A DNA stretch of 7,199 nucleotides from Lachnospiraceae bacterium (GCA_020860745.1 JAJBTR010000058.1:1-7199); one strand, 5' to 3'; shown: positions 1-5,044, counted from the stretch's first letter. Notes: generated by a model from the sequence alone, not told the origin. Program-made: numbers and translations.

Positions 1-115
1 ACTCCTTCTTCCAGAGAACACTTTCTTTACTTACGGCATGTCTTTACATGAGCAGTTCCTAATATTCCCCATATCCTTCATTTTTTACCTTTATGATATC
101 CATTCCATCGCTCAT
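1..115 (-). pseudogene. Start of a small unknown gene with two in-frame stops (probable pseudogene, partial)
   Basis: Directly after the stop of the 62-residue gene (TGA at 118-116) an ATG at 115-113 opens a frame reading MSDGMDIIKVKNEGYGEY. It hits TAG at 61-59, continues ELLM, hits TAA at 46-44, then continues RHAVSKESVLWKKE to the window edge. The residues on both sides of the stops are charged and helix-like and read as one continuous protein (GEY-x-ELLM-x-R), so I infer a gene inactivated by two nonsense changes. I have a vague memory of Clostridia proteins opening with a similar MDIIKVKNEGYGEYEELL stretch, but cannot verify it. It is the last visible member of the leftward small-gene cassette. 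The alternative is a genuine 18-residue peptide followed by chance open sequence. The true 3' end lies outside the window. Confidence 0.45.
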
Positions 116-304
116 TCAAATCACCTCGAATCCTTCCAACAGATCATAGACTGCCGTTAACCTTTCACCATCTACACAGGCTTTCCCGAAAAAATCATCC
201 CGGTCACGGTACCATTTATCATTGAAATGTACGGCACAGGTTCCCTCCTCCGGGACTGCTTCCAGTATCTGTTCCTCACCAAAATAAGAAAACCGAACCT
301 TCAC
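116..304 (-). CDS. Hypothetical 62-residue protein
   Basis: A short complete ORF from a GTG codon (304-302) to TGA. The product starts MKVRFSYFGEEQILEAV and ends DLLEGFEVI. It is acidic overall, with alternating hydrophobic and polar residues that suggest a small beta-rich fold. It has no signal peptide, no membrane segment and no cysteine pair (one Cys in the first half and one near residue 43). I do not recognise a family. The gene begins 9 bases after the stop of the Sel1-like gene, with only A-rich sequence and no clear ribosome site in that gap, so translation probably depends on coupling to the upstream gene. The next ATG downstream (115) lies immediately beyond its stop, continuing the compact layout. 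Existence as a gene is supported by strand, packing and amino-acid composition rather than homology. Confidence 0.6.
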   Translation of the reverse strand: MKVRFSYFGEEQILEAVPEEGTCAVHFNDKWYRDRDDFFGKACVDGERLTAVYDLLEGFEVI

Positions 305-313
305 CGGTTTTTT

Positions 314-1024
314 TTAAAGGAAATACAAATCATAAAAATCAAAATCCTTCCGGTCGAACGGGATTAGCTGATAAAGGTCATCAATCAGCCACTTCATAAT
401 ATTCAGATTTCCGAAATACGGTTGGTAGCTTATACGTTGCGCAAGGAAATCCTTTGCCGCCGCATATAACTTTACCGCTTCTTGCATATTCCCTTGCTCT
501 GTCCGGATCCGCGCAAGCCTGGTATACACCTCCGGCAGGGGATCCCACAGGTTCCGCGCATTTTTTATTCTGGGATATAAGCCCTCGATCATGGAAACAT
601 ATTTTCCATAATCTTTCTCTACGAAATATCCATTCTTGTACATATCCGCGACTTTATAGGTGCAGGTAAGGTTTCCCCTCTCCATAGACCGGGAATTATG
701 GTAGAAAGCCTTCTCATAATCCCGCTCGTCGCATCTCCCGTAATACCAGATATATCCCAGTCCCTCATCAGCTGCATCCAATCCAAAGGAGGCTGCCATC
801 TCATAATATTTCAGCACCAGGTCAAATCGCTTCTGTTCATAGTAGTATCCGCCCAGCTGCATCATGTCTTCCGGCTGGTTCTCCTCAGCAATCAGAAATT
901 CCAGCGCTTCGATAAGGAAAAACTCTTCGTCCTCCGAATGATTCGAGTGGGAGTTGAATTCATCAATATACTGCCGCGCCTCTGTCGCAGTTAAGCCATC
1001 TGCGTTACTGTTTTTTGTTGCCAT
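314..1024 (-). CDS. Sel1-like/TPR repeat protein
   Basis: A 236-residue protein built of helical pairs. The frame stays open upstream to a GTG at 1093, but the ATG at 1024-1022 is preferred because GGGAGGAAG lies just upstream and the earlier stretch is Cys/Gly-rich and unlike the rest. After an acidic N-terminal helix region (residues ~10-50), three Sel1-like units are visible: ~54-81 (LGGYYYEQKRFDLVLKYYEM), ~83-117 (containing GLGYIWYYG and DYEKAFYHN), and ~118-152 (VADMYKNGYFVEKDYGKYV). A further TPR-like pair lies at ~165-195 (LARIRTEQGNMQEAVKLYAA). Sel1 repeats are protein-protein interaction scaffolds. No signal peptide or membrane segment is seen, so it is presumably cytoplasmic. Its partners may be the tiny proteins encoded beside it, but that is inference. 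The repeat assignment is fairly sure; the biological role is unknown. Confidence 0.8.
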   Translation of the reverse strand: MATKNSNADGLTATEARQYIDEFNSHSNHSEDEEFFLIEALEFLIAEENQPEDMMQLGGYYYEQKRFDLVLKYYEMAASFGLDAADEGLGYIWYYGRCDERDYEKAFYHNSRSMERGNLTCTYKVADMYKNGYFVEKDYGKYVSMIEGLYPRIKNARNLWDPLPEVYTRLARIRTEQGNMQEAVKLYAAAKDFLAQRISYQPYFGNLNIMKWLIDDLYQLIPFDRKDFDFYDLYFL

Positions 1025-1097
1025 CTGCTTTTCTTCCTCCCTGCCATTGCCTCTGCCAACCATATCATAGCATATACTCTTACAGGCCGCCACACAT

Positions 1098-1310
1098 CTA
1101 GAACCAGATCAGTGCTCCCAGCATTATCAATCCAACCCCTGGCAGCGCCGCCATAAAAACAATCATGAAAAAGATATAACTCAGCACACCGTACCCGGAG
1201 CCGCCGTTCTTTTTCTGTCTGTGCCCGGTATACTTGTCACCGCCGGATAATCTGTAGTCCATATAACTGTCTGCCGCATCATATTTTCCGTTTCTGTTCC
1301 AGTCGTTCAC
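1098..1310 (-). CDS. Small membrane protein with an EF-hand/dockerin-like calcium loop
   Basis: A 70-residue protein. The frame is open back to an ATG at 1397, but that would overlap the preceding 56-residue gene. A GTG at 1310-1308 has an ideal GGAGG (1317-1321) six bases upstream and gives the product MNDWNRNGKYDAADSYMDYR. Residues 3-14 fit a calcium-loop pattern: D3, N5, N7, G8, a hydrophobic-type residue at 10, D11 and D14, as in EF-hand/dockerin loops. A Gly/Lys-rich linker follows (about 23-40), then a strongly hydrophobic C-terminal segment (about 41-70) with a Pro-Gly in the middle, either one long membrane helix or a hairpin. I infer a membrane-anchored small protein whose N-terminal loop may bind a divalent cation. 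I know no functional name. It starts 13 bases after the stop of the 56-residue gene and is followed after 73 bases by the Sel1-like gene. Confidence 0.75.
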   Translation of the reverse strand: MNDWNRNGKYDAADSYMDYRLSGGDKYTGHRQKKNGGSGYGVLSYIFFMIVFMAALPGVGLIMLGALIWF

Positions 1311-1316
1311 AAAGTA

Positions 1317-1321
1317 CCTCC
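1317..1321 (-). promoter_or_regulatory. Ribosome binding site deciding the GTG start of the 70-residue gene
   Basis: GGAGG read leftward, six bases before GTG at 1310-1308. It overlaps the first bases after the stop of the 56-residue gene (TGA 1326-1324 directly followed by ATG 1323-1321). It is the main reason to reject the longer start at 1397. Confidence 0.7.
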
Positions 1322-1323
1322 AT

Positions 1324-1494
1324 TCATTTTTTTGGAAACCTGTATAATTCCTCTTTCGGATTCGGAGATTTAGGAAATATCCTTGAAAGATGTTCAATTA
1401 TCTCGGTGTCAGGCATCAAATCTCCAAACTCGCTCCACCTTCTTTTTAATTCCTCGTAATTATCAATGGATAATAGCTTTTCTTTCGGTGTCAC
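1324..1494 (-). CDS. Hypothetical 56-residue charged protein
   Basis: A complete ORF from GTG (1494-1492) to TGA (1326-1324). A strong GGGGAGG (1502-1508) lies seven bases upstream. The product opens MTPKEKLLSIDNYEELKRRW, continues with an acidic helix (DTEIIEHLSRIF) and ends in a Pro/Lys-rich tail (PKSPNPKEELYRFPKK). It contains no cysteine, signal peptide or membrane segment, and is probably a two-helix cytosolic protein. I do not recognise a named family. The ribosome site, the GTG start matching its neighbour's, and the tight spacing to the next gene make it a credible gene despite its size. The first four bases (GTGA) also form the stop of another reading frame, discussed under the tiny ORF at 1511-1537. 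Confidence 0.7.
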   Translation of the reverse strand: MTPKEKLLSIDNYEELKRRWSEFGDLMPDTEIIEHLSRIFPKSPNPKEELYRFPKK

Positions 1495-1510
1495 TTGATT
1501 GCCTCCCCTA

Positions 1511-1537
1511 TCAGCTTATAAAATCCAGGGACATCAC
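1511..1537 (-). CDS. Tiny 8-codon ORF with strong ribosome site, probably frame-broken
   Basis: AGGAGG (1545-1550) lies seven bases before a GTG (1537-1535) that is itself followed by ATG (1534-1532). The frame reads MMSLDFIS and stops at 1513-1511. One base further on, the next frame reads FYKLIGEAIK and ends with a TGA at 1493-1491 that overlaps the next gene's GTG by four bases (GTGA), a classic coupled junction. A single extra T in the TTTT run near 1519-1522 would join them into a 15-residue peptide. Either this is a leader peptide, or a small gene damaged by a one-base deletion, or the ribosome site is coincidental because it lies inside the 3' end of the 41-residue gene. Confidence 0.3.
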   Translation of the reverse strand: MMSLDFIS

Positions 1538-1659
1538 CAGTTTACCTCCTGTTGCCCTACATCTTTTTTGCATGTTTCATAATACTCACACATCATGCAG
1601 CACCCTCTGCACTGCCTGTCTCTGGTGAATATCTTCCGGATCCAATACCAAAACCGCAT
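1534..1659 (-). CDS. Cysteine-rich 41-residue miniprotein
   Basis: A complete ORF from ATG (1659-1657) to TGA (1536-1534), with GGAGGG about six bases upstream. The N-terminus is aromatic and basic (MRFWYWIRKIFTRDR). It is followed by a cluster of five cysteines within 14 residues: C17, C20, C21, C24 and C30 (CRGCCMMCEYYETC). The paired CxxC spacing suggests metal (Zn or Fe-S) binding or a redox role; this is inference. The first eleven residues are hydrophobic-aromatic with interspersed Arg/Lys and could associate with membrane, but do not form a full transmembrane helix. Its stop overlaps the start region of the tiny ORF (TGATG). It is the first gene of the leftward cassette, directly downstream of a terminator-like hairpin. 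I do not recognise a family. Confidence 0.65.
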   Translation of the reverse strand: MRFWYWIRKIFTRDRQCRGCCMMCEYYETCKKDVGQQEVNW

Positions 1660-1678
1660 CTTTTTGCCCTCCAAAATC

Positions 1679-1726
1679 AAAAAAATGGAATCGGAAGAAG
1701 AAATTTTTTCTTATCCTGATTCCATT
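1679..1726 (-). terminator. Rho-independent terminator (leftward)
   Basis: Arms AATGGAATC (1684-1692) and GATTCCATT (1718-1726) pair perfectly. The interior is itself nearly self-complementary (GGAAGAAGAA against TTCTTATCC). In the leftward direction the stem is followed by a run of seven T (1685-1679). It lies about 100 bases past the stop of the WYL regulator gene and only about 20 bases before the 41-residue gene, so it separates the two units. No T run follows on the plus strand, so it is one-directional. Confidence 0.75.
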
Positions 1727-1733
1727 CTACGAA

Positions 1734-1762
1734 ATTTTAAGTCCAATAAAACTCCCTTGCAA
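1734..1762 (-). promoter_or_regulatory. Candidate leftward promoter for the small-gene cassette
   Basis: Read leftward: TTGCAA (1762-1757), a 17-base spacer, then TAAAAT (1739-1734), a fair match to a vegetative promoter. It would start transcripts at about 1727, exactly at the outer edge of the terminator hairpin, so the cassette would be attenuated unless the hairpin is bypassed. This is the only promoter-like pair I see between the WYL gene and the cassette. The stretch 1735-1829 otherwise holds a small hairpin (GGCGA/TCGCC, 1794-1809) without a T run. Confidence 0.3.
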
Positions 1763-1829
1763 AAGAACTTTTGTTCGGGCGGCACGGCTTTATGGCGACT
1801 AAAATCGCCTTCTCATAACCATGTTTTTC

Positions 1830-2819
1830 TTATAAATATTGCTCCTGCAACCGTACAATCTCCGTCTTCACTTCCTCCACAACAGATTCCGGGCCGACAA
1901 TCTGCGCGCCGTTTCCCAGCGCCATCACCCAATGGATGAACTGGTTGCTCACCTCCACGCGGACATTGACAACAAAATGCACCTCATCTTCTTTCCGGAT
2001 CGGGATATCTTTCCCAAACCGGTCGATGATCGCACCAACCAGATAATTCGCACAGCGAAGCTTCACCACTTCCTCCCGGCCGCCGTACATGCCGAACATT
2101 TTTTTCGCATACACCGCCATATCAAATTCTTTAAACCGGCTCTTACCCTGCCGCAGTTCGTTCACAGTTTTAATGCGGAGCATTTTATCCACACGGAAAT
2201 GCTTAATTTTTTCCTCCGCGCTGTCATAAGCGACCAGATAATAGTTTTCATCATCCCACGAGAGAGCCCAGGGACTGACCTGGTAGTAAGCCCCGCCGTG
2301 GCGCAGTTCCATCTCTTTCTCCACGTTCCACTGGTAATACTGGAAACGGATCTGCCGGTTCTCCGCGATTGCCGAGTGGATCTCATCAACATTGTAATAA
2401 ATGCTCTCATTCATCGTCTTAATGCGGGAGGCCACATACACCTGGCGCTGCAGTTGCTTCGCCTTATGTTTGCTGGCAAGACCCTCGATCTTCTTGATCA
2501 ACTCATTCGATTTCCTGGCCGTGATGAATTTTGCGGACTGGACGGAATCCACCAGAAGTTTCAGCTCCGCCAGCTGGAACTGGCGATTTCCGATATAGTA
2601 ATAGTAAGTTCGGTTCTCCTGCACCCCGATCACATCCACGCCGAATTTCCGCAGGCTCTCAATATCATTGTAAAGGCTTTTCCGCTCCGCCGAGATATCA
2701 TATTTCGCCAGTTCCTCTATAATCTCCGCCATGCTGATGGAATGGGTCTCATCCGTCTGCTCTAACAGTATTCTCATCAAATACACGATTTTCAGTTTCT
2801 GGTTTGCACTCTTTGCCAT
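1830..2819 (-). CDS. WYL-domain (YafY-type) transcriptional regulator
   Basis: A 329-residue protein. The ATG at 2819-2817 is chosen because GGGGAGG lies eight bases upstream; the frame extends to 2885 but without a ribosome site. Residues ~7-75 form an HTH_11-type winged helix (KLKIVYLMRILLEQ, then SAERKSLYNDIESLRKFGVD). Residues ~146-215 form the WYL domain: a beta-rich segment with IRFQYYQ, YYQVSPWALSWDDENYYLVAY and HFRVDKM. The signature WYL triad is YYL here (193-195). Residues ~250-329 match the WCX extension (VVKLRCANYLVGAIIDRFG, ending VRLQEQYL). The length is normal for the family. Such proteins are DNA-binding repressors or activators whose WYL domain senses nucleic acid or nucleotide ligands. 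The gene stands alone, with a terminator downstream and palindromes upstream suggesting autoregulation. The target is unknown; the small-gene cassette lies downstream on the same strand. Confidence 0.9.
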   Translation of the reverse strand: MAKSANQKLKIVYLMRILLEQTDETHSISMAEIIEELAKYDISAERKSLYNDIESLRKFGVDVIGVQENRTYYYYIGNRQFQLAELKLLVDSVQSAKFITARKSNELIKKIEGLASKHKAKQLQRQVYVASRIKTMNESIYYNVDEIHSAIAENRQIRFQYYQWNVEKEMELRHGGAYYQVSPWALSWDDENYYLVAYDSAEEKIKHFRVDKMLRIKTVNELRQGKSRFKEFDMAVYAKKMFGMYGGREEVVKLRCANYLVGAIIDRFGKDIPIRKEDEVHFVVNVRVEVSNQFIHWVMALGNGAQIVGPESVVEEVKTEIVRLQEQYL

Positions 2820-2882
2820 GGTGATATCCTCCCCGATCTTTATAGAATAAGGATACCATGAGACAGACGGATTGACCACTCC

Positions 2883-2913
2883 CATTTTAAAATGATGTCC
2901 AATAATCAGGACA
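2883..2913. promoter_or_regulatory. Palindromes upstream of the WYL regulator gene (candidate operators)
   Basis: Two dyads sit next to each other: a perfect 12-base palindrome CATTTTAAAATG (2883-2894) and TGTCC-N8-GGACA (2896-2913). They lie 64-94 bases upstream of the regulator's ATG, a plausible place for an autoregulatory site. No convincing -35/-10 pair could be fixed for the gene; TATTCT or TATAAA near 2835-2845 could serve as -10. That these are operators is inference. Confidence 0.35.
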
Positions 2914-3032
2914 CAGTCGTCACTGGTAATCGTAAAAGCATTTATGACTCATGGCACACCGACGATTTCACAGGAAGAGCAGGTTCAGGAAACGGTGGAT
3001 GCTACACGAAATTTGCTTCAATAGAGAAATAA
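2892..3032 (+). CDS. Doubtful 46-residue ORF
   Basis: A plus-strand ORF from ATG (2892) or the adjacent ATG (2895) to TAA (3030-3032). The product opens MMSNNQDTVVTGNRKSIYDS and later has a Gly-rich stretch GRAGSGNGGCYTKFASIEK. Its composition is not absurd for a protein, but no ribosome site precedes it, no promoter was found, and it starts inside the palindrome upstream of the WYL gene. It may be a remnant or chance. I recognise no family. The remainder of the 2820-3047 interval shows nothing else. Confidence 0.2.
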   Translation: MMSNNQDTVVTGNRKSIYDSWHTDDFTGRAGSGNGGCYTKFASIEK

Positions 3033-3047
3033 AAAATATCCTTTTTC

Positions 3048-3093
3048 AAAAAAACAGAAAGCCAGACAGAAAACACGTATCCTCTGCCTGGCT
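3048..3093 (-). terminator. Rho-independent terminator of the TetR-HXXEE operon (leftward)
   Basis: Stem AGCCAG (3060-3065) with CTGGCT (3088-3093), extended inward by AGA/TCT after a two-base mismatch. In the leftward direction it is followed by TTCTG and a run of seven T (3054-3048). It begins 17 bases beyond the stop of the HXXEE gene. Confidence 0.7.
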
Positions 3094-3110
3094 GCAGTTA
3101 TTATTCTTCT

Positions 3111-3776
3111 TCATCTATCATATTTTTCAAAATACCCCTTGTCGTCAAAGGCGAATCGTTTGCTTTTGACTTTTATTGATATTGCAAAAGGCAGTAAAAT
3201 AAGAAAAACAGCGATTCCTAAAAATATTCCAATGCCGCCAATGATCTGTATTAAAGTGAACGTATGCACAGTCAGCCACTTAAGCCCCGCCACACTCAGC
3301 GGAATCATAAGGCACCATGAAGTAACGCTCCCCGGTCCGTAAATGGTCTTCTTTCCCTTTTCCCGATAACGTTGGTACATCAGTATTCCGCTTCGGGTAT
3401 GGTTAATCGTCTCTCCAAGGCCGAAGAAAATCACAAGTGTAACAGCACTGATTTCTATTTTAAGCGTCGAGAATGTCACTAAGATCAGCACAATCTCCGC
3501 GCCCAGGTTCGTTACCATATTCGTACACTGGTTCTGTGGATATACCATTGGCTCTTTAGAATGAAACCCCGTGTTATTCATAAAATAAAATCCCGCCGGG
3601 AATGAATTTTCCTCAAAAATATGAATCGGCAACAGGATAGCAAATATACAGACAAGTTTTTTTGACTGTTCCCATGAATCCCAGTTCCAGATCAGGGTAC
3701 ATCCCATCACTACACCCAGGAAATAAACAGCATACAGCCATGTTCGGTCACACCATTTTTTTAACAAACCCATCAT
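3111..3776 (-). CDS. HXXEE-domain integral membrane protein
   Basis: A 221-residue polytopic membrane protein. Hydrophobic segments: ~15-28 (LYAVYFLGVVMGC), ~40-53, ~92-120, ~150-165 and ~175-200. The family signature HIFEE is at residues 52-56 (H52, E55, E56). A second conserved region GETINH at 120-125 and a YGPGSVTS motif near 146-153 fit the HXXEE family, whose function is unknown. The C-terminus is basic and charged. Start choice is open: ATG 3776 (used here) has AAAGGA about 11 bases upstream. ATG 3800 would add eight residues and overlap the TetR stop by four bases (ATGA), suggesting coupled translation but without a ribosome site. Position directly behind a TetR gene suggests control by it, as is common for small membrane proteins or exporters. 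The biochemical role is unknown. Confidence 0.8.
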   Translation of the reverse strand: MMGLLKKWCDRTWLYAVYFLGVVMGCTLIWNWDSWEQSKKLVCIFAILLPIHIFEENSFPAGFYFMNNTGFHSKEPMVYPQNQCTNMVTNLGAEIVLILVTFSTLKIEISAVTLVIFFGLGETINHTRSGILMYQRYREKGKKTIYGPGSVTSWCLMIPLSVAGLKWLTVHTFTLIQIIGGIGIFLGIAVFLILLPFAISIKVKSKRFAFDDKGYFEKYDR

Positions 3777-3796
3777 TTTAAAAATTATCCTTTCTC

Positions 3797-4354
3797 TCAT
3801 ACCCGGGGCGTTACATAATTTAACAGCCCATGCAGCACCAGACTCTGCATCATCCCACTGATTTCTTCCGAACTGATATCTTTCCCTTTTTCGTTCCAAT
3901 GCTGTAAAAGGCCAAACATGGCAGAGTTTACGAAGCTGCTTAAGTAATCAAAATTCGGCGCATCCGCAGGGATCGGGAAATACTTTGTGACGAGTGGAAT
4001 GATTTCCTCTTTTATTTTCGCATGGAAGCCGGAATCTCCATTTGGTCCCATCAGTATATATATTTTTTCATTCATTGCCATAAATATGATCGGGAAGAGA
4101 TTTTCCAGAGATACGTTTTCCGCATACACCTGAATGATAGTAGCCTTTGTCTCATCCAGCAATTTCTTCTCGACATAATTCAGGAGGTGGTCAGTATCCA
4201 CAAAATATTCGTAAAACGTGCTGCGGTTATATCCCGCACGCTTTGTAAGCTCACTGACGGCAATTTTGGAAATCGGCTTTTCCGCGGCCAGTTCCCAGAA
4301 CGCATCCTCAAATTTCTGTTTGGTTTTCTCTGTGATTTCCGGTTGTTTTCTCAT
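3797..4354 (-). CDS. TetR/AcrR-family transcriptional regulator
   Basis: A 185-residue protein, normal for the family. ATG at 4354 with AAAGGGGAG five bases upstream. The N-terminal helix-turn-helix spans ~10-60: KFEDAFWELAAEKPISKIAV, then SELTKRAGYNRSTFYEYF with the typical turn AGYNRSTFYEYF, then DTDHLL. The remaining ~125 residues form an all-helical ligand/dimerisation domain with no assignable ligand. TetR proteins bind palindromic operators as dimers and are released by small molecules. The gene overlaps or abuts the HXXEE membrane protein gene and is divergent from the nitroreductase gene, so both are likely targets. A weak leftward promoter (TTGAAA 4418-4413, TATATT 4392-4387, long 20-base spacing) lies in the shared control region. 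Confidence 0.9.
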   Translation of the reverse strand: MRKQPEITEKTKQKFEDAFWELAAEKPISKIAVSELTKRAGYNRSTFYEYFVDTDHLLNYVEKKLLDETKATIIQVYAENVSLENLFPIIFMAMNEKIYILMGPNGDSGFHAKIKEEIIPLVTKYFPIPADAPNFDYLSSFVNSAMFGLLQHWNEKGKDISSEEISGMMQSLVLHGLLNYVTPRV

Positions 4355-4366
4355 GTCTTCTCCCCT

Positions 4367-4460
4367 TTGATCATCCGACAGGCAAAAATATATTGATGGT
4401 TGATGTTTGCATTTTCAATGAATATAATTAATGGTACAACGGGTTGCCGGATGATGTCAA
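4367..4460. promoter_or_regulatory. Divergent control region with long imperfect inverted repeat
   Basis: The left arm (4367-4385) reads TTGATCATCCGACAGGCAA. The right arm, read on the minus strand (4460-4444), is TTGACATCATCCGGCAA. They share ATCATCCG exactly (4370-4377 against 4448-4455), plus flanking TTGA and GCAA with small indels. The arms bracket the nitroreductase promoter and much of the TetR promoter region. They could be two operator copies in opposite orientation, bound cooperatively by the TetR protein, or a large stem. A short inner dyad CATT-TTC-AATG (4410-4420) sits between -35 and -10. The operator role is inference. Confidence 0.45.
4400..4428 (+). promoter_or_regulatory. 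Nitroreductase promoter
   Basis: TTGATG (4400-4405), 17-base spacer, TATAAT (4423-4428): a perfect -10 with a fair -35. Transcription would begin near 4435, giving a leader of about 79 bases. That places the open-frame start at 4400 outside the transcript and supports the ATG at 4514. Confidence 0.65.
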
Positions 4461-4513
4461 GAAGAAAAACCCGAAATAAAGCGAAATCAAATGATATGAA
4501 GGAGGCATTTTCT

Positions 4514-5044
4514 ATGCAAACATTAGAAGCCATAGCAAAGAGAAAATCCACGAGGGATTTTAATCCCAATAAACCTGTATCAAGTGTCGTTGTCGATATG
4601 ATTGTAAAAGCAGGCTGCCAGGCACCGGTCGGCGGCAACCACAGGGAATCTCTCCATCTGACAGTTTGCCGCAACAGGGAAATTCTTGATGAAATCAACC
4701 GGTCGACTGCAGCGGCCATGAAGATTGAAGAACGGGATTTCTTTTATGGTGCACCTGCTGCTATCTTTGCTTCTGCTTCCGAAGAACAGATGGCACCGGG
4801 GATTGAATTGGCAAATGCGGCATGTGTGATTGAGAATATGTTGATTGCCGCGACAGATGCCGGGGTAGATAACATTTACCTCTGGGGCGCCGTGCAGGCA
4901 CTTTCCAGAAATAAGGAGATGTGTAAAAAAATGGGTATCCCGGAGGGATTTAAGCCTGTTTCTGCGGCAGCAATCGGCTACAGTCTCAGCGGTGATGCAC
5001 AGCCGAGGGAGCTGTCTGTTTCACTTGACACGAACTATATCTGA
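4514..5044 (+). CDS. Small nitroreductase-family FMN oxidoreductase
   Basis: A 176-residue protein. The ATG at 4514 is chosen because AAGGAGG lies eight bases upstream, although the frame is open back to 4400. It opens with the family's FMN-phosphate signature: RKSTRDF (R10, S12, R14). It then has APVGGNHR near residue 36 (equivalent to the usual APSgxNxQ), GAPAAIFAS in the core strand, the helix NAACVIENMLIAATDAG (flavin-contacting), LWGAV, and PEGFKPVSAAAIGY near the C-terminus. Nitroreductases use NAD(P)H and FMN to reduce nitro compounds, quinones or related electrophiles as cytosolic dimers; this one is at the short end of the family. The divergent TetR gene suggests inducible expression. 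The substrate cannot be read from sequence. No terminator is obvious after its stop. Confidence 0.9.
   Translation: MQTLEAIAKRKSTRDFNPNKPVSSVVVDMIVKAGCQAPVGGNHRESLHLTVCRNREILDEINRSTAAAMKIEERDFFYGAPAAIFASASEEQMAPGIELANAACVIENMLIAATDAGVDNIYLWGAVQALSRNKEMCKKMGIPEGFKPVSAAAIGYSLSGDAQPRELSVSLDTNYI

Noticed and set aside
314..1093. 259-residue version of the Sel1-like protein
   Set aside because: The upstream GTG lacks a ribosome site, while ATG 1024 follows GGGAGGAAG.
1098..1397. 99-residue version of the calcium-loop protein
   Set aside because: The extra 29 residues overlap the 56-residue gene in another frame and have no ribosome site. GTG 1310 has an ideal one.
1839..2765. Plus-strand 308-codon open frame
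   Set aside because: It lies entirely antisense to the WYL regulator gene, whose domains are clear, and its His/Leu/Ile-rich composition is typical of a shadow frame.
2951..3169. Plus-strand 72-codon ORF
   Set aside because: It runs through the operon terminator and into the HXXEE gene's antisense strand. The basic, aromatic composition looks random.
3111..3899. 262-residue version of the HXXEE protein
   Set aside because: It would overlap the TetR gene by about 100 bases, and the added residues are charged and unlike the family N-terminus.
4351..4719. Minus-strand 122-codon ORF over the divergent region
   Set aside because: It is antisense to the nitroreductase start and crosses the divergent promoters, with no ribosome site.
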